Of a DNA stretch of 64,000 nt, positions 11,401 to 20,664 are shown piece by piece (positions within the stretch are counted from its first letter, which is position 1; every line of letters begins with the position of its first letter). The notes beneath the pieces are model-generated. The model was not told the DNA's origin. It made no database searches and saw only the letters and a list, made by a program, of their open reading frames with translations. Source of the DNA: Diphasiastrum complanatum (lineage: Eukaryota > Streptophyta > Lycopodiopsida > Lycopodiales > Lycopodiaceae); assembly GCA_029204225.1 (NCBI GenBank), contig CM055092.1:22597669-22661668 (forward strand), read 5' to 3'. The position numbers and the translations under genes are program-made.

Positions 11401-12438
11401 ATCATTTGCTGTATAGATAGACTTTATAGGTCCATCATAAGATAAGAGAGAAGAGAAAAACTCCCTTTTACTAGTCATGTGTGAACTAGCACCCGAGTCA
11501 ATCCACCAAGGATCTTCTCCTTTGAAGCTTGTTGAAGAAAATATGGACATCATGAGAGAGTCCTCATGTGAACTCTCCTCCTCCTCCTCTTTGCTCATGT
11601 TGGCTTGGCTTTGATCTTGCTTCCTCTTGAAGCATTCCGAGGCATAATGCCCCATCTTGCTACAATAGTAGCACTTCACCTTTGATTTGTCCTTCTTGAC
11701 TTTGGTGGTTGATGGAGATGCCTTTGGGGGTCCTTCTTGATCCTCAAGCTTTGTAGACTTCTTGAATGTTGATCCTTTGCCTTTGGACTTGCCTTTGCCT
11801 TTGGTGAAGAGAGCTTGGTCATCTCCACCTTGGATGGAAAGCCTATCCATCCTCTCTTGCATTTGGCTCCTTCTTGATTCCTCGGCCATGAGTGTGCCTT
11901 GGAGTTCTTCAAGTATGGGTAGCTTACCCATAATTGCATATCCTTGAACCAAATTGTCAAATTCAAAGCTTAGTCCATTCAATATGAGTTGAACAAGCTC
12001 TTCATCCTTGATAGGGTCACCTATAAAGGCTAGCTCTTTGTTCAATTCCTTTACTCTTAGGACAAAAGTATGTGCACTCTCTCCTTTCTTTTGATAGCTT
12101 CTATAGATTTGATTCTTCAAAGCTAACATTCTAGTTTGGTTCTTGGATTCATAGACCTTTTGCAAAGTCTCCCAAGCATCTTGAGCTGAAGTGCAATCTC
12201 CTACCTCTCTTAAGAGTTCATTTGCAACATTCATTTTTATGCAATGTAGTGCAACATTGCACCTCTTGATGTATTTGGCTTTTTCTTGAGGATGAATAGG
12301 TTCACCCTCCTTACCATTTACAATTTCCATCAGATCTTGCATGATCATGATAGATTCCATTCTAACTTTCCATATGGAATAGTTAGTTTTGTTGAGCCTT
12401 TCATTAGTATCCAAAAGATATGCATTTATAGATGCCAT
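8470..12438 (-). CDS. Copia Gag-Pol polyprotein, intact
   Basis: A single 1322-residue frame with all Ty1/Copia domains in order. The Gag N-terminus (NYSIWKVRMESIM near 20-32) is followed by a CCHC knuckle CYYCSKMGHYASEC (about 256-269). The aspartic protease shows WWIDSGASSH (about 310). The integrase has a zinc region with HKRLGH and CEACALSK (about 449-490) and a D,D,E core with HSDVH, RSDNGGEF and PQQNGVAE. Reverse transcriptase has MDVSNAFLNG and the catalytic LIYVDDIIISG (about 1000), and RNase H has SDSDFAGD and SSTEAEYKAL (about 1165-1210), ending ADLLTKPL. The product should assemble virus-like particles, reverse transcribe element RNA and integrate the DNA copy. The first Met fits, lying about 0.8 kb inside the primer site. 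No stop or frameshift was found, so activity is possible but not shown. Confidence 0.96.
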   Translation of the reverse strand: MASINAYLLDTNERLNKTNYSIWKVRMESIMIMQDLMEIVNGKEGEPIHPQEKAKYIKRCNVALHCIKMNVANELLREVGDCTSAQDAWETLQKVYESKNQTRMLALKNQIYRSYQKKGESAHTFVLRVKELNKELAFIGDPIKDEELVQLILNGLSFEFDNLVQGYAIMGKLPILEELQGTLMAEESRRSQMQERMDRLSIQGGDDQALFTKGKGKSKGKGSTFKKSTKLEDQEGPPKASPSTTKVKKDKSKVKCYYCSKMGHYASECFKRKQDQSQANMSKEEEEESSHEDSLMMSIFSSTSFKGEDPWWIDSGASSHMTSKREFFSSLLSYDGPIKSIYTANDEACKIEGVGSIPLFLGSSKKINIEGVLYIPTITKNLLSVVQMVDNGFNVDFASNECFIKKKGKIVAKGTRLGKLYKLDAFVDTNVVMLAEKSKISTFTLWHKRLGHVNSGSMEAMIKEEYALGLPRSIGKEDKVCEACALSKAHKKVFPNSITKSSHPLELIHSDVHIASTKSNGGSSMFLTFIDDYSRYCWVFLLSFKSQVFDTFVKFKLFVEKHHNHSIKILRSDNGGEFISNEFKAFCEEEGIKKETSCPYTPQQNGVAERRNRTLCECSKALRLDACLPKSFWGESLVCANYLMNRVSCKAIEGKTPYEMLYGKKPNLNHLKVFGCICYVHVPLETRTKEDPSSTRGIMLGYASSSKGYKVYLPSLNKFVVSRDVIFDEHHMHMLEDGSSAPTIKKKMAEEQDLGFEEELMEEQAPNPPITPRRSSRAKVEPSRLTYQGKGQQVEGISSTSYALSSFEEPSNVEDALNSKEWYKAMLDEYDALIENETWLLFERPQRNVIGCKWVFKLKLNANGSVNKHKARLVAKGYAQERGIDYEETFAPVAKMVTIRLIIALASHFGWILCQMDVSNAFLNGFLEEDIYMEQPQGFIKHGMENKVCHLQRSIYGLKQASRSWNSRLHCYLISLSFVQSEYDPTLYIKFDDVGIVLLLIYVDDIIISGNSVDGIEKIKIDLSLEFKMVDLGCLHFILGIEVLRGSDFIFISQVNYAQSLLKKFKMEVCKSVDTPMEQDVKVPNEDDERSFMDITLFRQLIGSLMWITITRPDLSFSVCRLSQSMQNPMNIHWKKAKRILRYISGTLDFGILYRGDVINLHEFSDSDFAGDKRDRKSTSAYSTFIGEGVVSWLSKKQETISLSSTEAEYKALTTTTKEVLWIKRLLVELKIMDSEEAPIIYNDNISAQHLASNPIFHARSKHIEICHHFVREMVQAKEIALEHVPSNECVADLLTKPLQKTPFMKFRSSLGVISKAMIEPS

Positions 12439-13236
12439 CTAGTCTCCTAATCAAGGACTTGACACAAATGAAGGTTACTTCTATTGATTTGATTGAAGGT
12501 CTACCTTATCCCACTTCTTAGGGACCTGAAAAGATCAGTAATAGACTTCCTATAAAGATCTAAGAATGATCTCTAACAGAATCAAATCATAGAATACTAG
12601 AAACAATGCACTTGCTTGATTGAAGTAGACAATACTAGTAGAATTGCCTCTCTTTCTATAAAGAACATTAAAGCTTCCAAATGATCTGATCAAGAGTGAA
12701 TTTCAGCAACCTAATATACTTTCAAAATCACTTGTAAAAGATCTAAATGGAACTTAATGAGGATGCAACACAATCTACTATCCAATCACAAGCAAAAAAT
12801 GATCAAAATTAATGAAAAATTGATCTAATTTGGTGCATAATTCAAGCAATGGTTGGACTGAACCTAAATCACTTTAGGAGGTGCCTACTACACCTTAGAA
12901 CAGCCTTGAAGATTCCCCAAAACTCTGATCTTCCCTCTCCTTGAATGCTAGGAAGCCTTCTCTATGAAATCACCTCCAAAACTCGCTTAGAAATCAATGC
13001 TTGGAGCAAGCAAAACTTGCTATCTTGGTAATGTGAATTGAATTCAACTTTGCCTCTGGTTTTAGACACCTAAACACCTGCAAATGAAGTCACACAACAC
13101 CAATCTCCAATGTATTTGACTCACTTTGAGTTCTAGAATCAATACTAGATGCTAAGATCCAATCTACACAAGATTTAGATCAAAAATTGTGATCAAATTG
13201 AATGCAAACCAAGGATTTAGCTCATTTCAGCCTTTA
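12439..13236 (-). other. Leader of the nested Copia element
   Basis: About 800 bp between the primer binding site and the Gag start. AT-rich, with no additional frame I can support. It should carry packaging and dimerisation signals, but none is recognisable by eye. Confidence 0.6.
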
Positions 13237-13249
13237 GGCTCTGATACCA
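13237..13249 (-). promoter_or_regulatory. Primer binding site of the nested Copia element
   Basis: TGGTATCAGAGCC on the minus strand, immediately after the 5' LTR. This is the common plant Copia site for the initiator methionine tRNA 3' end. Confidence 0.9.
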
Positions 13250-13931
13250 TGTAAAAATTACAGCAAATAAGGATCCTAAAACACTTGAAATGATGAGGGA
13301 AACAATAGATTGTGATTTCATAAGATTAGCACAAGTTGAACCATCAAAATCCATAAAAAATCTATGCTTGAACCTCACTAAATGGCCCAAATCCTTGAAG
13401 AAGGCTTCACACGTGTGAAAGTACGGCCTCCCACAGTCTGAGTACTGTACACCAGACCTACATTCAATCCTATAATCATTAGTAATCACAAGTACTCAAA
13501 CAATTATGAACATAGAGAGCAATTGCACCATTATGAGAGAAAAAACATGAAATTGCTTGATTGATTTTGGTGAGATATCATCACCTATATATACATGATC
13601 CATCACGGTTTTGGGCAGGTATGAGTAGCCCTAAACCTATCCCTAATGCTAATTTTGGTGGATCTTTCATCCCTACCAAGTTAGGGTTGGAATCTTGGAG
13701 ATCCCTCAACAATGCAAAAATTACCAAAAATAGCTCCTATTTTTTCTCCCTTGTATCTAAGCATAATTTGGACTCATTCCAAAGGTTCTAACACTTAGGT
13801 CTACTTGAGAACATCCTTATGAATGGAATCTTATGCTATTTGGCACGTGTGACAAGCCACATCATGATCATCTAACTATTTACAAGTCATACGACCCAAA
13901 CTAGTCAAGCTAGAATTGTGAATTTTTAACA
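13250..13931 (-). repeat. 5' LTR of the nested Copia element
   Basis: 682 bp, same length as the other LTR with about nine substitutions between them. It should contain the element promoter; I could not place a TATA box or start with confidence. Confidence 0.95.
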
Positions 13932-14373
13932 AAGGTGACTATGATAATTGTAGATCCACCACAAGGTATGTATTCCACTTTTGTGGTAGTTGCTTTTCTT
14001 GGTCTAGTAAGAAGCAAAGTACAATTGCTCTTTCTACCACATAAGCAGAGTATAAGGCAATGTGTAGTGCAGCACATGAAGCTATATGGTTGAGACAAAT
14101 CTTGGAAGAAGTTGGCATGAAGCAGAAAAATCAAACGGTATTACATAGCGACACTCAGAGTGGCATTCAGCTAGCAAAGAATCCAGTGTTCCATGTGAGA
14201 ACTAAACACAATGAGATTCAGTATCACTTTATACGTGAGAGGCTACTGAGTCGTGAAATTCATGTTGTTCATTGTAGCACAGAAGAACAACTAGCTGATA
14301 TTTTCACTAAGCCACTTGTTGGAGAAAAGTTTGATAACTTCAGATCAAAGCTTTCTGTACTTAAAGTTTGTTG
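13932..14373 (+). pseudogene. Copia element C, RNase H end (downstream of the nested insertion)
   Basis: Continues the reading interrupted at 7773. It has GDYDNCRSTT, then FSWSSKKQSTIALST, a stop, AEYKAMCSAAHEAIWLRQIL, LHSDTQSGIQLAKNPVFH, VRTKHNEIQYHFIRE and QLADIFTKPL, ending at a stop at 14372-14374. These are standard Copia RNase H motifs. The element is inactive: it lacks 5' domains and has stops. Confidence 0.9.
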
Positions 14374-14430
14374 ACTTTAAAGCTATGTATATGATTGTAT
14401 AAAAAGTAGACTCTACTTTAAGGGAGAGAG

Positions 14431-14693
14431 TTAGAATTAAAGTAGAATCATTGTGTTACTGTATTGTGGGTCCTATCAGTTGATAAGGATCAGTTGGCCT
14501 CACCACGAGGCAAGTCGACGGGACACGCGTCCCGCCAACGGCAACCTGGGTCATGCATGGGTTTCCTGAGTGAACAACTATATGTACAATGTAATTTCAT
14601 TTTGAGAAATACATTTGCTATGTGAGCTTGCTGTGGAGAGTGTTTTTTAGTCTGTGTTACTGTGTAGCATGATCTGTGTTTCTGTGCACAACA
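14431..14693 (+). repeat. 3' LTR of element C (approximate ends)
   Basis: It begins directly after a purine tract AAGGGAGAGAG (14420-14430), 57 bp past the RNase H stop, with TTAGAATTAAAG, and ends near GTGCACAACA. The expected leading TG is not present, so the start may have mutated. The right end is set by where homology to the element B LTR begins, and is uncertain. Confidence 0.6.
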
Positions 14694-14978
14694 AATTCTA
14701 AGTCTTCATATGTCTGAGTTTTCTTGTTCATTTGAATTCCGCACTTTGGTTGAAATTAAGGCTAATGCTGTATTAATTTTGTGAACGTAAATAAGTAGTG
14801 ACTGGCTACACCCTGGAGGATTGTAGGAGTGATTCAGCTGGCAGTGCCCATCGATTACATCCAAACTCCATCCGAGCTAAAGAGAGTCGTGACTGGTTCG
14901 CCTTCGCGAAACTTTCATGAATCCGACGAATTTTCTCATCAGTGGTCTCAGAGCATATCACAATCCTCACTCTCAACA
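14694..14978 (+). repeat. Element B 5' LTR, 5'-truncated
   Basis: From about 14709 to 14978 this is closely similar to the reverse complement of 20665-20935, including ATATGTCTGAGTTT, TCGCCTTCGCGAAA and the final CACTCTCAACA. The intact partner LTR is about 1 kb, so roughly 750 bp of the 5' side is missing here. Confidence 0.8.
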
Positions 14979-14979
14979 G

Positions 14980-14992
14980 TGGTATCAGAGCC
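14980..14992 (+). promoter_or_regulatory. Primer binding site of element B
   Basis: TGGTATCAGAGCC, one base after the LTR end, matching the initiator Met tRNA site used by other Copia elements here. Confidence 0.85.
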
Positions 14993-15866
14993 GGTTATCC
15001 TGTAATGGTTATGACCAGGCCCTCTACGACAACAGAGAAAAATCCAAGAAACAATTCAAGCCTAAGAGAGAGTCGAATCAGAGGTAGAATCATGACTAGC
15101 ATGCAGAGGGGACTAGCAAGAGCAACTGGAAGACCAAAGGGAGGTCGAAATGACAAGATGCAAACAAGAAGACCTGCATGAGATGCAGAGGAGACGGGCA
15201 TACAGTTGATACATGCTGGCTCAATCCTAAGATTGAATGTATCCATTGCCATAAGAAGGGTCATGTAGCCATGGATTGCCGCCAGAACCCAAAAAACAGA
15301 TCAGCATAGAACAAACAAGAGAACAACAAAATGTTCTTCCTATGTTGAGGAGCCTGAGAGCTCGAAGATGGCCGAACAAAGAACGAATAGAAATTGTTCG
15401 ACCGCCTACATCTATGAAGATGTGTGTGTAGCATTAACGTCTGACACACACGAGGTGATTCTAGACTCAAGAGCCACCTCACACTTCGTGACATCAAGGC
15501 GAATCATGTCTGATTTCAGAAGTGTAGATCCCTCAAGATTCATAGTTCTTGGAAATGGATCTAGACATCAAGTGAACGGTATTGGTTCACTATGGCTCAA
15601 CACCAATGGTAGAGACAGACGACTCGAAGATGTTCTGTTTGTGCCTACTCTGCAGCAAGACTTGCTCTCTGTAGCAAGAATAGCAGATGCAGGGATGCAT
15701 GTGACATTTTCTAACAAAGCATGCAACGTGATTGACGCCAGTACCAGTACTCTCATTGCTCAAGGCAGAAGGAAAGGCAACCTATATCATCTGAAGGTGC
15801 GCCTACCTGAAGATCAGATGCATCAGACCCATGACGACTCGCCAGACACTCTGTGGCACAGAAATT
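14993..15866 (+). pseudogene. Element B (Copia): Gag end and protease, cut by the inversion
   Basis: Only about 180 bp separate the primer site from the nucleocapsid, so most of Gag is deleted. Two CCHC knuckles follow, CMRCRGDGHTVDTC and CIHCHKKGHVAMDC (15175-15285), with a stop soon after. The protease reads VILDSRATSHFVTS (15460-15493), where the usual DSG is DSR, then LEDVLFVPTLQQDLLSVARI. It ends in the first residues of the integrase zinc region, DTLWHRN (15845-15864). After that the sequence becomes the antisense of element A gag. The rest of B lies at 24278-20665 on the other strand. Confidence 0.85.
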
Positions 15867-16738
15867 TGCCTTTTCTTTGTGCTATCTCCTTTTGTTTCTT
15901 GAAGCATTCACGCTCCCAATGGCCAAGTTTGTTGTGTACCTGCAGTTTCCAGGTTTATTTTGCCTGGAAAAGCCACGTCCTTGACCTGGACCTTGATTCC
16001 AATTGCCTAGATTCGAGCTATCATTGGCTTGCTCATGAAATTGCTGAAATGATCCCCCGCTTGAGTTTCCTCCTCTCGATTGATGCCTACCACGGCCAAA
16101 TCTTCCGCCTCGTCCTCTAACTGCAAGAGCTTGATCATAGCCCCTGTTAAGGTGATTCAAGTTCTCTTGACGTTGCTCTTCCTGCAAAAGTAATCCACCT
16201 AGCTCTTCATAGGTTGGAAGATTCTCCCGTGTGGCAATGCTTGTCACAAACATCTGATGTGACTCACTCAAGCTGTTCAATGTCAATTGAACAATCTCGT
16301 GATCCTATATCACTCTCCAACGACAGCTAGTTGATAACGAATCTTCTTTACCTTCAATAGGTGATCAGCAATAGTTGCACCATCATCCATCCGTAATGTG
16401 TGTAGCTTCGTCTTCAGGATTAGCACTCGAGATGTGTTTGTGGTCTCAAACAATGCCTTCAACGTATCCCACGCTTCTTTTGATCCTTCCGAATCCGAAA
16501 TGTAGGGAATGATAGCATCTCTAATTGACAAGTTGATGACATTCTGTGCTTTCCATTTCCTCCTATCAAATGCCTGCTGATCTTCTTCAATCACTGGCCT
16601 TGTCTCCTCACCTATTACAATCTCCCATAGCTCCTTTTCCATCAGAATGTTCTTCAGTTTGAATTTCCAAACTGCATAGTTGTCGGCTCCTTCCAATTTG
16701 CTTGACTCATTGAGAACGCTTTCGCTTAGAGTTGCCAT
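15867..16738 (-). pseudogene. Element A (Copia): Gag
   Basis: From an ATG at 16738 the minus strand encodes a UBN2-type Copia Gag: LEGADNYAVWKFKLKNILM, then KEAWDTLKALFETTNTSRVL, then LKVKKIRYQLAVVGE. A stop and frameshift occur near 16310, after which MTLNSLSESHQMFVTSI and a Gly/Arg-rich region follow. The knuckle is split by a one-base frameshift near 15935: GNCRY in one frame, NKLGHWERECFKK in the next. The reading ends at the inversion breakpoint. Its pol portion is at 24279-26860 on the plus strand. Confidence 0.85.
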
Positions 16739-18100
16739 AATTGCAATTAGATGACTCCGGATTGCAAAAATGATTGCAAAAATAAAAAATACGCTGCAAA
16801 ATTGACAAACGACGTCTCGGACCACTTTCCAATCTGAGCTATGGATTGAAAGTTATGCCAAATTGAAGATTTTGGCCTTAAAATGGCTCACAACTACCCT
16901 TAAGCCTGAAAAATGGCAATTATTGCCAAACTGCCATTTTTGGAAATTTTCTCCGTCTCGCACAGATCTCCGATTTCAGAGATTTTAATATCAGCGCATA
17001 GCCCTTTGGACCAGCATAGCTCCTGTCTCCCAAAAACAATCTCTATTATTAGGTCAAAACATCGCTCTGTTTTCTGCTTACCTGCAAAAATACCCAGTGG
17101 ACAAAGCCCCAAAGAGGAAGGGACAATCCTCAGCTTAAGGTCACAAGAGTTGGGACTCTTCAAGATGAAATTTTTTTAGTGAAGAGTTAATATTTCTGCC
17201 CTTCAGTCCTTTGGTAACTGAACTTCAAACACTTCAAATTTTTAAAAATTGAAGTTTAAGGGCCCAACAAATGCTGGCCGTTGATCTGGATCCATGATCA
17301 AGAAATCTCCACCGTTGATCTCAATAATGTTACTATCTGACGATCTGGAGAGACTTGGTGCGCTGAACGTGACTCCTCCACACGCTAAAAACCTATTGAC
17401 ACTACGTTCTCCTTCGCACTGGCCGCTCGGCTGATTCACAAGCCTCCCCTGGCCTCCTCCTTCCTTCTACGCTTCTTTCTTGGATATGGCTGCTTGCTGG
17501 AATCTGATCCCTCTGCTCCTTCCTTCCACGGCTAGTCACGGCCCTTTAACAGCAGCTTCACACTAGTAGGGCGCCCAGCCTCGTGTGTTTATAACACCAT
17601 AAATCGCTTTATACAGCCAAAGATCCATAGTTTTCACCTTAAAATCCTAGGTCACATAGAAGAATAGGTTATTGGGCATTTGTCAATCTTTCTCTAAGAG
17701 TTTTCTTCCAGCTCTCCACCACACTGAGGTCACCCTCCTGTAACCTAAATACAATGATTTGCCTCACTTCTAATGATCTAAAAATGATGCAAGTAGAGTT
17801 GTTACTATTTCATACTCTCTCACTACATCTTAAGTTGCAAAATGCTCAAATGTTCACCAAACTGATCCCAGTCAGTTGCCAATGGTTTCCCCACTATATT
17901 CACCTCCTTATCCTCTGAATAAACTCTTCAAAGAGTGTTCGAGCACTTCCTACCATGCTTCAATGCCTGCAATATGCTCAAGAGACTGTTTTCATCAACA
18001 TTGTAACTTTTCTTGCTTTCACCTCCTGTGAAGGACTATCTCACCTCAGTACGGAGCCAATGACAAGCCGAACCCAATAGTCAGGCACTCAGGATCAGAG
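16739..18100 (-). other. Leader of element A
   Basis: About 1.36 kb between Gag and the primer binding site, longer than the leader of the intact element nearby. Only short unsupported frames are seen (for example 17242-17439 minus), none with a recognisable motif. Confidence 0.6.
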
Positions 18101-18114
18101 TAACTCTGATACCA
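18101..18114 (-). promoter_or_regulatory. Primer binding site of element A
   Basis: TGGTATCAGAGTTA on the minus strand, next to the LTR end, matching initiator Met tRNA. Confidence 0.85.
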
Positions 18115-18337
18115 TGTCAATGATCTGATAAGCACTATCAATCATTCATCATAAGCAATCACCATAAGGAGGAGGAAGAGCACACAATCATTGTATCACA
18201 CTAACTGAAGAGAGTACAATAAACCCTGAATATATAGAGAGAGAAAACTAGTAGTTGACTATAGACTAGTCTACAACTACTTACAGCTGTCAACAGTAAA
18301 TCGTAAACAGTAACAAGTTTATCTTTGGTTTCTAACA
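18115..18337 (-). repeat. Element A 5' LTR (now inverted)
   Basis: 223 bp, reading TGTTAGAAACC to CATTGACA on the minus strand. It is similar to 26861-27094 on the plus strand. The flanking 18338-18342 is GTAAC, the reverse complement of GTTAC that follows the 3' LTR. Confidence 0.9.
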
Positions 18338-18360
18338 GTAACTATAGGCAGTAAATAGTT

Positions 18361-18990
18361 GTGGAGAACATAGGACAAACAAGATTTTATCATTATTGTA
18401 ATCAATCTAATCAATGGCAAATTCTAGGTGACCAGAAAAGATATGGACCTAGAGCTCCCAAGGCACTCCTAAGGGCCAATGACCGCATGAGAAGGCTAAT
18501 GCTCTCAAAGAGTTCATTGTCATTCATTGTTGTTGCCACAAGACCAAGAGATGGCAAAGAGACAATATGTGCTTTGGTGTTTTGGGCAACATGGCTGGAA
18601 AGAATGTCAATGTAACCATGTGAGGACCGCACATGATCAGGCTAGGCATAATGAAAGTGCCCATGTGAGCGGAAAAGGTAAAGCAAGAGCCCAAAACAAG
18701 GTAGTTAAAAAATGTCCATGTTAGACGAATGACTTAGTAAGGTAAATATAAAGAGTGGATACCATCAAGGTAGAGTCTATTAAGAGGATGTACACAAGGC
18801 CTTCTTTGTAACTTGGTTTGGTCCTTTGAATTCCTATGATGCCTATTGGAGTAACTAATGCACAAGCAATATTGTGATGTTGATGAACAATATATCCAGA
18901 CTATCTGGATAAATTTATCATGAAATTTATATGGAAAATGTCTTATTTGCTAATAGCAAATGAAGGGAACTATTTACAAGGAAAATAGAA
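18361..18990 (+). pseudogene. Decayed Gypsy-type gag and RT scrap
   Basis: Near 18555-18615 a frame gives CFGQHGWKECQC, like a damaged CCHC knuckle. Near 18835-18930 out-of-frame pieces read FEFL, MPIGVTNAQAI and YPDYLDKFIMKF, matching the Gypsy RT block that normally reads [12 protein letters not shown] and PYLDKFVVVF. Stops are frequent. It lies inside the inverted block. Domain assignment rests on short motifs. Confidence 0.45.
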
Positions 18991-19266
18991 TATCTAGGAT
19001 GGAGGAGTAAGACTAGATTCCAAAAAGTCATTATTTTTCTCACGTGGCATGCACAATTGATGTTATAGCAATGATGACTCTTCAAGAATTTGAATTGATT
19101 ATAGAAAGTTTGGAAATGATTATTTCAAGATACTAGTGCGTATGACATTTATATATGCTATAAAAGAACAAATTGAGAATGTAGAAAAAAGTTTGATATG
19201 AAACATGCACTTAAGCAAGTTGTGGTAGATAAGGACGTGAGTGATATCAATTTGGGGTGCAAGAGG

Positions 19267-19864
19267 AAGGCATATGTGCTTTTTTTTATGAGAAAAGAAC
19301 TGCAGTTTGGTACATAGTTAAAAATCTGACTGCCCATCAAATTTTAAATATTTCCATCAAAGGGCACTTTGCTATCATCTGAATATAGGCTTACTTTTAT
19401 TATAATAGATTGTTTATAGAGCTGTAAAGGCTATCACGATAGCATGATAGCCTACAAAAAGAAAAGAAAAAAATTTGGAGCCAACTTGGTTAGCTCCAAA
19501 ATGTTCCAATTTATTTAAATTAAATTAAATTTTTCTGTAGGCTAGCATGCGACGACTAGCCTTTAAAGCTCCATAAAAATTTGTTTGTAATACCAATAAG
19601 CTTGTATTTAGAAGATAAAGTGTCTTTCAATTGATTTTAAGTGTGTTTGTTACTCTTTCAATAAAGGTTTATTTTTACTATGGAAAAAAGTTCATGAAGC
19701 TCTAAAGGCTAGCATGCTAGCTTTTAAAGCTTCATAAACATCTTTCCAAATCCATACTTAACAAACTATCTTTTAATGGATCCATTTAAAATTTGATGGC
19801 TTGTGGGATTTTCAACTATGTACCAACCACACATGAAAAGGATAGCACACCACGTGCTGCCTTT
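19267..19864. mobile_element. Foldback element or MITE with nested palindromes
   Basis: The ends are inverted repeats. At 19300-19360 the sequence includes TTTGGTACATAGTTAAAAAT and CCATCAAATTTTAAAT, and both occur reverse-complemented at 19770-19850. Inside lie two related hairpins. One at 19413-19577 has arms TTTATAGAGCTGTAAAGGCT and its inverse; the other at 19691-19740 centres on GCTAGCATGCTAGC. No coding frame is present. Target duplications were not clear, so ends are approximate and the superfamily is unassigned. Confidence 0.6.
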
Positions 19865-20664
19865 TTGTTGAATCACATTTCTACTCCCAAAATGCCAGGC
19901 CATTTGAACTAAACCTTAGTTAATAAAATTGTTTGAGATACCAAAATCACATCTATTTTTATAATCTATAGTCCAAATGCGAGATAATCCACCACATTTG
20001 ATTTTATGAAAACACATAAACAAATTTATGTTTCAACTTATTTGAAATACATTTTTTATCACATGGCAATTTACATGAGATTACATTCATGTTGTTATGA
20101 ATAGCATTCACATCATAACTCAAAACATAATAATATTACAAAACAATTGCCAATTTTGTTTTTTAAAAGATTAAAATATTAGCATTATAATGTACAAATA
20201 AATCATATGTTCTATTTCAGTTGGATTATGCCACATAACCAACGTTAAATTGAATGACCATGAGTTAAAAGTAAGCTTTGTGGTAATTTAACAAAAAATT
20301 ACAATACTAATGGGTTAAAATTCCAACAGTTGTGCTCGATAGACATGTAGTCATGCGTGATAAAATAACTCAAGTAATTTTCTTTTTTTCATACCTTGAT
20401 TGAAATCAAAGATGCTACTTTGTCTTTATGTGGGCTCATTCTACTTTACCCTAACATCAGATGTACCTAACACTATAAACCCTCACACAATGGCCATGAT
20501 GAATTATATTTTTGAAGCTTAGGCTTGCAGAAAAAACTAAAATTTCACTCTATAACAAATTTGAAGGCCTACCCTAAATCAGGTATGGATGCTCTAAATA
20601 CATTATTATATCAAGATCCCTGGAAGAGAAAACTACACATAATAATTTGGTTTGTGGCAAGATA
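19865..20664. other. No recognisable gene
   Basis: AT-rich sequence between the foldback element and the element B LTR, inside the inverted block. Only short spurious frames. Confidence 0.4.

Larger units (their letters stand above)
7774..13931 (-). mobile_element. Full-length, apparently autonomous Ty1/Copia retrotransposon nested in element C
   Basis: Two direct LTRs of 682 bp (TGT...ACA) flank one uninterrupted Gag-Pol frame. On the minus strand the order is 5' LTR (13931-13250), primer binding site complementary to initiator Met tRNA, about 0.8 kb leader, Gag-Pol (12438-8470), a purine tract and 3' LTR (8455-7774). The LTRs differ at roughly nine positions, so the insertion is recent compared with its host element. 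Left and right flanks (GGTAA and AAGGT) do not form a clean 5-bp duplication. Host reading continues across the insertion from TDW to GDYDN, confirming the nesting. Confidence 0.95.

Noticed and set aside
14979-14992. tRNA-like words (TGGTATCAGAGCC) considered as tRNA gene fragments, also at 13.24, 18.11 and 36.72 kb
   Set aside because: They are short and sit exactly beside LTR ends, so they are primer binding sites, not tRNA genes.
16913-17439. Short frames in the element A leader on both strands
   Set aside because: No motif, overlapping on both strands, and located in a retrotransposon untranslated leader.
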